Source: DASUPK01 sp963782345 (GTDB taxonomy: Bacteria > Actinomycetota > Thermoleophilia > Solirubrobacterales > 70-9). From it: a DNA stretch of 64,000 nt. How positions within the stretch are numbered: the first letter of the stretch is position 1; every line of letters starts with the position of its first letter. Both the position numbers and the translations under genes were made by a program. Shown here one piece after another: positions 8,973 to 15,457 of this stretch. The notes beneath the pieces are model-generated. The model did no database searches and was not told the origin of the DNA. It saw only the letters and a program-made list of their open reading frames with translations. Location of the stretch: the NCBI GenBank assembly GCA_963782345.1, contig CAWAJF010000003.1, positions 124,001 through 188,000 of the forward strand, given 5' to 3'.

Positions 8973-9206
8973 GTGAGCGAGACGGCGCCCGAGACGCCAC
9001 GCAACCCCCTCCGCAACGAGGCGGACATGTTCCGCGTCCTGATCATGTTCGGCGCCGCCGCCGCGATCGTGATCGCCGTGGCGCTGCTGATCGGCTCCCT
9101 GGCGGGCGCGATCGTGGGAGCGATCCTGGTCGCGGTCGGCCTGTGGCGGACCTGGGGCCTGATTCAGGCTTGGCGCCGCTACGGCTCGGACGCCGGGGAG
9201 CGCTAG
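8973..9206 (+). CDS. Small two-helix membrane protein
   Basis: 77 residues from GTG. After a polar 25-residue head there are two hydrophobic segments (about 26-44 and 46-60) separated only by a glycine, suggesting a helical hairpin, then a basic amphipathic tail. The topology is probably hairpin with both ends cytoplasmic. It follows the ASCH gene closely and ends one base before the convergent cytochrome c stop. The function is not recognised. Confidence 0.6.
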   Translation: MSETAPETPRNPLRNEADMFRVLIMFGAAAAIVIAVALLIGSLAGAIVGAILVAVGLWRTWGLIQAWRRYGSDAGER

Positions 9207-9890
9207 CTACTTGCCGCCACCGGTTGCCTGCTTCAGATAGGCGGCGAGCTGCTGGAGCTGTGGTGGCGTCAGGGTCTGTCCGAAGTTCTGCGGCATCACG
9301 TTCGGCTGGTAGCCGGGGGCGATCACCGCGTTCGGGTCGCTGATCGATTGGGAGATCTGGGCGACGCTCATGCTCTTCAGCGCCTGATCGAGGTTGGGAC
9401 CGGTCGTGCCGGTCGTGCCCGCCTGGGCGAGGGTGTGGCAGCCGCCGCAGTTGGTCGCGAAGAACTGCGGGGGAGCGAAGACCGGCGGCTTGATGCCGGG
9501 CACACCGGCGACGCTGGCGACATAGGCGGAGACGTCGTTCAGATCGTTCCCCTCGACGAGCTTCGGCGGCATGTAGACCTCGGTCTGCTGTGGCGTGGCC
9601 GGACGCGGATTCTCGACCTGCGCCTTGACGACGCCCTGGATCGTGTCGGCGTCCATCCCGTTCGCCCGCGCCTGCTTGAAGGCGTAGTCGAGGTTCGGGC
9701 CGACGTCGCCGTTCGTGCCCGCGCCCGTCAGGGTGTGACAGCTCCCGCACTTCTGCGTGAAGAGCTGCTGGCCCTTGTCGAGGTTGGCCTTGGGGCCGAG
9801 GTCGCAGCCGGTCAGCCCGACGAGGGCCGTCGCGGCGGCGATCACGGCGATCAGCCAGATCGCCCGGCTTCTGTCCCGGAGACGCTGCAT
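9207..9890 (-). CDS. Di-heme cytochrome c lipoprotein
   Basis: 227 residues using the ATG at 9890. A longer start at 9974 would put 28 residues before the signal sequence. The signal peptide ends in the lipobox 'LTGC' (C29). Two class I cytochrome c domains follow, with heme motifs 'CGSCH' (C48-H52) and 'CGGCH' and candidate sixth ligands in 'YMPPK' and 'VMPQN'. It is probably a membrane-tethered electron donor to the CuA site of the neighbouring aa3 oxidase. An AGGA lies about 10 bases upstream of the chosen start. It is divergent from the CBS gene. Confidence 0.88.
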   Translation of the reverse strand: MQRLRDRSRAIWLIAVIAAATALVGLTGCDLGPKANLDKGQQLFTQKCGSCHTLTGAGTNGDVGPNLDYAFKQARANGMDADTIQGVVKAQVENPRPATPQQTEVYMPPKLVEGNDLNDVSAYVASVAGVPGIKPPVFAPPQFFATNCGGCHTLAQAGTTGTTGPNLDQALKSMSVAQISQSISDPNAVIAPGYQPNVMPQNFGQTLTPPQLQQLAAYLKQATGGGK

Positions 9891-9994
9891 GAGCGCGGGA
9901 ATCCTATATGTCGCGGCTGACTCGCCCGCGCCGCCCCGTGCCTGGGATAAGCTTGCGCCGAAGCGCACGAGCAACTTCGTCCGGAGGAGGCCGA

Positions 9995-10396
9995 GTGGAG
10001 GTTCGCGAGGGGATGTCGAGCGTGGTCCTGGCGGTCGGGCCCGGTCACACGCTGAGGGAGACCGCGACCAAGATGACCGAGAAGGGCACCGGCGCCGCCC
10101 TGGTCTTCGACGACGAGTCTCCGGCGCCCAGGATCATCACGGAGCGCGACATCCTCAATGCCGTCGGGACCGGCAAGGACCCTGACGCCGAGAAGGTCGC
10201 CGATCACATGAGCGAGAGCGTGATCTCGGCGGAGCCCTCCTGGAGCCTCGAGCGGGCCGCCGAGGAGATGGTGCAGCGCGGGATCCGGCACCTGGTCATC
10301 GTCGAGCACGGCGAGTTGGTCGGCGTGCTCTCGATGCGCGACATCGTGCGCTGCTGGACGCAGGTCGGAGCGACCTCGTCGATGAGCCCGCCGTAG
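9995..10396 (+). CDS. CBS-domain pair protein
   Basis: 133 residues from GTG 9995, preceded by an AGGAGG at 9985-9990; upstream in-frame sequence lacks family character. The protein is essentially two CBS motifs ('GTGAALVFDDE...IITERDIL' and 'RGIRHLVIVEHGELVGVLSMRDI'), a Bateman module that binds adenosine nucleotides. Stand-alone CBS pairs usually act as energy or redox sensors on partner proteins. It sits between the cytochrome c and the heme A operon, so a link to respiration is possible but inferred only from position. Confidence 0.85.
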   Translation: MEVREGMSSVVLAVGPGHTLRETATKMTEKGTGAALVFDDESPAPRIITERDILNAVGTGKDPDAEKVADHMSESVISAEPSWSLERAAEEMVQRGIRHLVIVEHGELVGVLSMRDIVRCWTQVGATSSMSPP

Positions 10397-10447
10397 CGAC
10401 TTGTGCGGGGCGGCCGCCAGCGGTCGCGATCTGATGGCGAAGCCGGA

Positions 10448-10708
10448 CTACTGATCCGGCGGAGAGATCGACAATGGAATCGGTGCCGTGTCGGTGCGCT
10501 GGTGGCGCGGCATGCGGGCGATCTCAGCCCGGTTGGCGCGGAGCCAGCCGATCAGCGAGAACAGGGCGATCGCTCCCCCGATGACCGCGTAGGGCCACCA
10601 GGTGAAGAGCCCGACGATCAGCGCGGCGAAGCCGAAGGCGAACAGAGCCGGATGGACGCTGGGCCCCGCGGGATAGATCGCCTCGGTCGGCTTCGGCGGC
10701 TGGCTCAT
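10448..10708 (-). CDS. Small two-helix membrane protein, last gene of the CoxI-like/heme A operon
   Basis: 86 residues. Two hydrophobic helices (about 20-36 and 41-57, rich in W/F/G) are followed by a basic then polar tail. Size and topology recall small accessory subunits of cytochrome oxidases (subunit IV-like), but I find no diagnostic motif. Its ATG overlaps the stop of the 36-residue gene (ATGA), placing it at the end of the six-gene minus-strand operon that starts with the CoxII-like gene. Confidence 0.65.
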   Translation of the reverse strand: MSQPPKPTEAIYPAGPSVHPALFAFGFAALIVGLFTWWPYAVIGGAIALFSLIGWLRANRAEIARMPRHQRTDTAPIPLSISPPDQ

Positions 10709-10815
10709 CGCAGGTAGAGGATCGAGACGTAGAAGGCCAGGGCGAAGACGAGCAGGGCGAGACAGGCGGCGACCATGCCCGCGCGGATTGTCGCTCTGGC
10801 TCGCTCTCGATCCAC
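10705..10815 (-). CDS. 36-residue single-helix membrane protein
   Basis: A very short gene: GTG at 10813-10815, stop TGA at 10705-10707. The N-terminus is charged and basic ('RERARATIRAG'), then one hydrophobic helix (about residues 14-34) ends at 'YLR'. The stop overlaps the next gene's ATG as ATGA, which argues that it is translated. It lies 54 bp after ctaB. Single-helix peptides of this size are typical accessory or assembly subunits of respiratory oxidases, and that role is inferred here. Confidence 0.6.
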   Translation of the reverse strand: MDRERARATIRAGMVAACLALLVFALAFYVSILYLR

Positions 10816-10869
10816 GGCCGGAAGCCTATATAACCGGCCGCCAGGAACGCCGCGGCCGAGCCGGAACGG

Positions 10870-11844
10870 CTACAGAGAGCGGTCGAGGGCCATCGCCACG
10901 AAGATCAGGGCCAGGTATGCAAGCGAGCTCAGGTAGAGCCGGCGAGCCGCCGGTCGCGAGGGATGCGCCAGCAGGACGAGCGCCAGACCGACGAATCCGG
11001 CCCCGAGGGCCAGCGCCGCGATCAGATAGGCCGTCCCGAACAGACCGGTGGCCACCGGACCGATCGTGATCGCGACCAGCAGCAGCGCGTAGAAGACGAT
11101 CTGATGGCGCGTGGTGGTCTCGCCGCGGACCACCGGCAGCATCGGGACGCCGGTGCGAGCGTAGTCGTCGGAGATCAGCAGCGAGAGCGCCCAGAAGTGC
11201 GGCGGTGTCCAGAAGAAGACGATCGCGAAGGGCCAGAGAGCGTCGAGGGTGAGGCCTCCCGTTGCCGCCGCCCAGCCGACCAGCGGGGGCATTGCGCCGG
11301 CCGCGCCGCCGAGCACGATGTTCTGGGGAGTGCGCGGCTTCAGCCAGAGCGTGTAGACGAAGACATAGCCGAGCAGCCCGGCCGCGGCGAGCGCCGCCGT
11401 CAATGCGTTGACGGTGATCCAGAGCTGGATCACCGCGACCACGCCGAGCGTCGTCCCGAAGCGCAGCCCGCGCTCGGGCGCGATCCGTCCGCTGGCCAGG
11501 GGCCGGCTGCTCGTGCGCGCCATGCGGGCGTCCCGCTCGCGCTCGATGTAGTGATTGATCGCACCGGCGCCGCCGGCGGCGAGGTAGCCGCCCAGGCACG
11601 TCCAGAGGATCGTGGAGAGCGCCGGGCCGCCCGGGTCCGCGACGAACATCGTCGCGACGCAGGTGAGCAGGAGCAGGGAGATGATCCGGGGCTTCGTGAG
11701 CGTGACGTAGTCGTTCGCCACGCCGATCGCCGTGCGCATCGTGCGGGTGCGGGCATCGTTCGGAGTGACGGACACCTGCTGCCCGCCGGGCCGGTGTGGC
11801 GGGCGCGTGACCCGATCCGATCCGGTGCCGAGATGGACGCTCAC
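10870..11844 (-). CDS. ctaB: Protoheme IX farnesyltransferase (heme O synthase)
   Basis: 324 residues. It is a UbiA-type prenyltransferase with the first Asp motif in 'NHYIERERDARMART' (NxxxxxxDxxxxRT pattern), about seven to nine hydrophobic helices, and the conserved 'LTKPRI' near residue 50. It transfers a farnesyl group from FPP to heme B to give heme O, the precursor of heme A for the oxidase. Its ATG overlaps the ctaA stop by four bases. Both heme A enzymes follow the CoxI-like gene in the same transcription unit. Confidence 0.94.
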   Translation of the reverse strand: MSVHLGTGSDRVTRPPHRPGGQQVSVTPNDARTRTMRTAIGVANDYVTLTKPRIISLLLLTCVATMFVADPGGPALSTILWTCLGGYLAAGGAGAINHYIERERDARMARTSSRPLASGRIAPERGLRFGTTLGVVAVIQLWITVNALTAALAAAGLLGYVFVYTLWLKPRTPQNIVLGGAAGAMPPLVGWAAATGGLTLDALWPFAIVFFWTPPHFWALSLLISDDYARTGVPMLPVVRGETTTRHQIVFYALLLVAITIGPVATGLFGTAYLIAALALGAGFVGLALVLLAHPSRPAARRLYLSSLAYLALIFVAMALDRSL

Positions 11845-12884
11845 GCCGCTGCCGCCGATGCCTCGCCCCGGGGAGCCCGCTCCGGCGAGGGCGCCGGACT
11901 GGGCAGCCAGGCGAGCTTGAACGCGATCGAGACGACTGTCGCCCAGAGGAGGCTCGCCGTCGCGAGGTGGGCGACGATCAGCACGCCGTGCTCTCCGAGC
12001 CAGACGTTGAGGGCTCCGAGCAGCAGCTGGCAGAGCAGCAGCAGGGCCGCGAGGACAAGCAGCCTGTCACGCGAGCCACGGGCGAGCGCCACGCCGAGCA
12101 GCACGATGATGGCGATGGTGGCGAGATAGACGAACGCACGGTGGGTGAGGTGGATGTCGGTCAACCGGTTGTTCCCGAAGGGAAGGAACTTGCCGGATCC
12201 ACATTCGGGAAACATCTTCCCGCAGGCCATGTGAGCGCCCTCAACGTTGGGGCCTACCTCGCCCGTGCCCCTCTCCTCGGTTCCGGCCATGTAGCCGCCC
12301 GCGACGATCGCGCAGAGTAGGAGCACGGCGGCCACGGTCGCATATGGCTTCAGGCCTCTGACCGGAGAGGTCATGGCGACGCCGGAGTCGGCCCCCGCCC
12401 GCGAGCGCGCCTTGGCGCCGAGCCAGAGCAGCAGGCCGAGCAGGATCATCGCGGTGCCGAGGTGAGCCGCGACGAGCTCCTCGGCGAGGCTGTGCTCGAC
12501 GGTCAGCCCGCCGAGCCCGGCCTGGGCCAGGACGAGCACGCCGGCGGCGAGAGAGCCGCGAAAGGCCCAGAGGTTGCGCTCACGCAGGTCGCGGTAGGCA
12601 CGCCAGCAGAGCAGCGCGATCAGGATCACGACCACCGTCGCCAGCGTGCGATGAGAGAACTCGATCACGCGGTTCTCGTTGCCGACCAGCGGGATCACCT
12701 GTCCGCCGCAGAGCGGCCATCCCTTCGTGCCGCTGCCGCCTGGGCCGCAGCCCAGCCCGGAGGAGCTGACGCGGACGATCCCGCCGACGACGATCAGCAG
12801 GAAAGTGACGACAGCGGTGAGGTCTGCCAGGCGACGGAACCCACGGAGGTTGTCCCCGCCGCCCCCGGCAACGGGTCCGGCCAT
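11841..12884 (-). CDS. ctaA: Heme A synthase
   Basis: 347 residues, eight predicted helices arranged as two four-helix halves. Each half carries a Cys pair in an extracellular loop ('LGCGPGGSGTKGWPLCGG' and 'CGKMFPECGSG'), as in Bacillus-type CtaA, and conserved His in 'EFSHRTLA', 'AAHLGTA', 'HLTHRAF' and 'VAHLATAS'. It oxidises the C8 methyl of heme O to give heme A. It starts five bases after the stop of the CoxI-like gene and overlaps ctaB, so all are likely co-transcribed. Confidence 0.94.
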   Translation of the reverse strand: MAGPVAGGGGDNLRGFRRLADLTAVVTFLLIVVGGIVRVSSSGLGCGPGGSGTKGWPLCGGQVIPLVGNENRVIEFSHRTLATVVVILIALLCWRAYRDLRERNLWAFRGSLAAGVLVLAQAGLGGLTVEHSLAEELVAAHLGTAMILLGLLLWLGAKARSRAGADSGVAMTSPVRGLKPYATVAAVLLLCAIVAGGYMAGTEERGTGEVGPNVEGAHMACGKMFPECGSGKFLPFGNNRLTDIHLTHRAFVYLATIAIIVLLGVALARGSRDRLLVLAALLLLCQLLLGALNVWLGEHGVLIVAHLATASLLWATVVSIAFKLAWLPSPAPSPERAPRGEASAAAA

Positions 12885-12888
12885 GGCG

Positions 12889-14601
12889 TCAGGCTACCGG
12901 CTCTTTGGTCTCCGCCGGCGCGGGCCTGGAGGTGTCGCGGCGGCGAACCGCCTCGCGGATGTCGCGGAGCGGCTCGTGGCTGCGGACGTCCGGAACAACG
13001 TCGAAGTTGTGCGGCGGCGGGGGCGAGGTGGTGAACCACTCGAGGGTCTCGCCTCCCCACGGGTCATGCCCGGCGGGAGTCCCGCCCTTGATGCCCAGAT
13101 AGGCGTTGACGATGGACAGGATCACCCCGAGGGCGAGCACGAACGCGCCGATGGTCGCGATCAAGTTGAGCGCGTTCAGATGCTGGGCGTTGATCGCGTC
13201 GCTGGCCTCGAAGAACTTGAAGATGTCTACCTGCTGTCCGGCGACGCCGGCCAGGAAGAGCGGGATGAAGGTGAGCTGCGCGCCCAGCACGATCAGGCCC
13301 GCCGAGGGCTTCGCGAGGCCCTCGCTCATGGTCACGCCGGTCATCTTCGGGAACCAGTAGTAGAGAGCGGCGAGGCCTCCGAGCACGGGTCCGCCGACCA
13401 GCACGTAGCCGGTTGCGGCGGTGGAGGCCGTGGTGTCCGCGAGCAGCCAGTTCACCGGGATGACGCTCTGGATCAGCTCCCCGACGAGGCCGAAGCTGAG
13501 CGTCGAGATCGCGGCGAGAGCGAAGACCATCGGCGCGCGCATCCGCAGGACGCCGCCTGCGATCGTCCCGATCCAGTTGACGAAGATCGTGCCGATCGGG
13601 ATCGTCAGCAGGAGCGACATCAACATCGCCCCGTAGAGCCAGCCGATCGGGATTGCGGCGCCCATCATGTTCTGCATCCAGGCCAGCAGCCCGAGCGGCA
13701 TGATCGCCGCCATCGAGATCATCAGCGCGCCGCGCGAGAGCAGCGGCTTGCCGGAGAAGACGGGCAGGATCTCCGAGATTGCGCCGATCGCCGGCAGCAG
13801 GAAGATCAGATAGCAGCCGGTGAAGAAGATCCAGCTGAGGTGCTGGTAGTAGATCGGTGCCCCGCCCCCGCCGGGGTCGAAGAACACGCCGCCGAAATGC
13901 CGTTCCATCTCGAGCATGACGAGAGCCGCCAGCATCGCCGACCCGGCGACGATCATCGTCCAGCTCGAAACCGCGCCCGAGAAGGTGAACGCCGGCAGCC
14001 TGCGCCAGGCGAGTCCCGGCGCCCGCAGCTTCGAGATCGTCACCGCGAGATTGATCGACTGGAGGACGAGGCCGAGGACGGTCAGGCCGACCGCGACGAT
14101 CCAGACGTCCACGCCGTTGTTCTCGATGAAGATCGTGTCCGAGAGCGGCGGCCAGGAGTTGAAGCCGGCCTCGGGGGGCGTGTAGGCGAAGCACACATAC
14201 AGCAGGGCCCCGCCGAACACGTACAGCCACAGCGACAGGGAGGCGAGGCGCGGGAAGGCGAGCGAGCGGGCACCGAGCTGCAGCGGGATCACATAGGTGT
14301 AGAGGCCGAATGCGAGGGGCAGGGCGAAGAGCACGACCAGCGTGGCGCTGCCCACCGAGAGCAGGCGGTTGAAGGTGACCGGCGCGATCAGGTCGTTCTC
14401 GGGGACGGCCAGCTGGAGCCGGATCAGCAGGAAGGTGACGAGGCCGAGGACGAGGAACGAGAGCGCCGCGCCGATGTAGATGCGTCCGACGTCCTTGTGG
14501 TCCGGGCTCGCCACCAGCTCGAGCCAGCGCGGGCGCGAGGGCACGGGCCCGTCGGTGACGACCTCGGGCCGGTGCGGGGCGAGGGTTCTTCCGTCGGCCA
14601 T
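12889..14601 (-). CDS. Cytochrome oxidase subunit I paralogue lacking all heme and copper ligands
   Basis: 570 residues from ATG 14601, whose first base overlaps the upstream stop; a start at 14673 would add 24 residues inside that gene. It aligns end to end with the ctaD product (12 helices; shared 'TFN', 'AFPRL', 'WFPKMTG'), yet every ligand is replaced: low-spin heme His to G84; CuB 'HPAVY' to 'TGCYL' (H to T261, Y to L265); the CuB His pair to Q310-N311; heme a3/a 'HIH' to A396 and G398. The propionate Arg pair becomes V458-D459 and the D-channel Asp becomes Ser. The frame is intact with normal codon use. It presumably binds neither heme nor CuB. The role is unknown. Confidence 0.9.
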   Translation of the reverse strand: MADGRTLAPHRPEVVTDGPVPSRPRWLELVASPDHKDVGRIYIGAALSFLVLGLVTFLLIRLQLAVPENDLIAPVTFNRLLSVGSATLVVLFALPLAFGLYTYVIPLQLGARSLAFPRLASLSLWLYVFGGALLYVCFAYTPPEAGFNSWPPLSDTIFIENNGVDVWIVAVGLTVLGLVLQSINLAVTISKLRAPGLAWRRLPAFTFSGAVSSWTMIVAGSAMLAALVMLEMERHFGGVFFDPGGGGAPIYYQHLSWIFFTGCYLIFLLPAIGAISEILPVFSGKPLLSRGALMISMAAIMPLGLLAWMQNMMGAAIPIGWLYGAMLMSLLLTIPIGTIFVNWIGTIAGGVLRMRAPMVFALAAISTLSFGLVGELIQSVIPVNWLLADTTASTAATGYVLVGGPVLGGLAALYYWFPKMTGVTMSEGLAKPSAGLIVLGAQLTFIPLFLAGVAGQQVDIFKFFEASDAINAQHLNALNLIATIGAFVLALGVILSIVNAYLGIKGGTPAGHDPWGGETLEWFTTSPPPPHNFDVVPDVRSHEPLRDIREAVRRRDTSRPAPAETKEPVA

Positions 14602-15359
14602 CAGCTCTCTCCGTTCGCCTTCTGCACGAAGTTCTGGGCCGCCTGGATGCCGGCCGCCTGCTGCTCGAGCCACGCCTGGTAGGTCGGGACGTCCACCACA
14701 CGGACGCGAGTGCGCATCACGGCGTAGCTGGCGCCCGAGAAGGCGTAGCTGGCGCCGTCGTAGTTCCCCGTCTGATCGGCCTTGAACCAGGTCGAGTTGC
14801 TCTCACCCGGCGTCGCGTCGAACTTGCCGCTCAGCCCAGGGACCCACCAGCGATGGACGACGTCCGTGGAGCAGAGATGAAGGATCACGGCCGTATCGAC
14901 GGGCACGACGAGCTCGTAGTACGAGTAGGTGCCGTCCGGGTACTCGTAGCGCCAGATCCATTGCTGCCCGCAGGCCCTGATCTCCAGGGGCGCCGCCGAT
15001 CCGTGGGCGACGGGCAGAGCCAGCGAGCGCTGTGCGGTCAGGCTCGAAGTTGCCTGCAGTCCATTCGGGCCTGACGCCTCGACCTGTTTCGCGTCGTGAG
15101 TCTGGATCACGCCGAGAACGAACGCCACGGCGACGATCGCGGCGAAGACGGCGGCGGTCCCGAACTGAGCCTGGCGGCGCAGGAGGAGGCGCCGGGGCTC
15201 TCGGCCACGGGCGGAACGGAACCGCATGACCACCCCCACCAGCGCCAGGTTGATCGCCACGAGCAGCACGAGGCCGATGACGAGCATCACCCAGTAGAGG
15301 GTGTTCATCGCGTCCGCGTTGGGCGAGTGCGCGGTGGGGGGGCCGATCAGCGCTAGCAA
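14601..15359 (-). CDS. Cytochrome oxidase subunit II paralogue without a CuA site
   Basis: 252 residues from TTG 15359; an ATG at 15308 is an alternative start. Two N-terminal helices (about 20-40 and 66-86) and a cupredoxin-like domain match subunit II. The first CuA His is kept (H169, 'VVHRWWVP'), but the ligand loop reads 'GASYAFSGASYAVM', so both Cys become Ser (204, 208), Glu becomes Ala206 and His becomes Tyr212; only Met215 remains. Aromatic residues of the electron-entry strand ('QQWIWRYEYP') are kept. It opens the minus-strand operon and is translationally coupled to the ligand-less CoxI paralogue. CuA loss alone occurs in quinol oxidases, but here the partner is metal-less too. Confidence 0.88.
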   Translation of the reverse strand: MLALIGPPTAHSPNADAMNTLYWVMLVIGLVLLVAINLALVGVVMRFRSARGREPRRLLLRRQAQFGTAAVFAAIVAVAFVLGVIQTHDAKQVEASGPNGLQATSSLTAQRSLALPVAHGSAAPLEIRACGQQWIWRYEYPDGTYSYYELVVPVDTAVILHLCSTDVVHRWWVPGLSGKFDATPGESNSTWFKADQTGNYDGASYAFSGASYAVMRTRVRVVDVPTYQAWLEQQAAGIQAAQNFVQKANGES

Positions 15360-15457
15360 GGCGGCGTGAGTCTATTAACTCGCCCGCCGTCATCGTTCCG
15401 CCCGGCAGACTGGCTGACTGGCCAAGTTGCAGATCGGTCTGGCAGAATCGCTGATCA

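Noticed and set aside
12889..14601. CoxI-like gene as a pseudogene
   Set aside because: No stops or frameshifts in 570 codons, normal codon use, tight coupling to both neighbours, and the ligand loss is matched by the partner subunit; decay would be expected to break the frame first.
12679..14682. 667-residue open frame antisense to the CoxI-like gene
   Set aside because: Composition is Arg/Asp/His/Gln-rich with no domain, typical of the reverse frame of high-GC coding DNA; the sense frame aligns with CoxI throughout.
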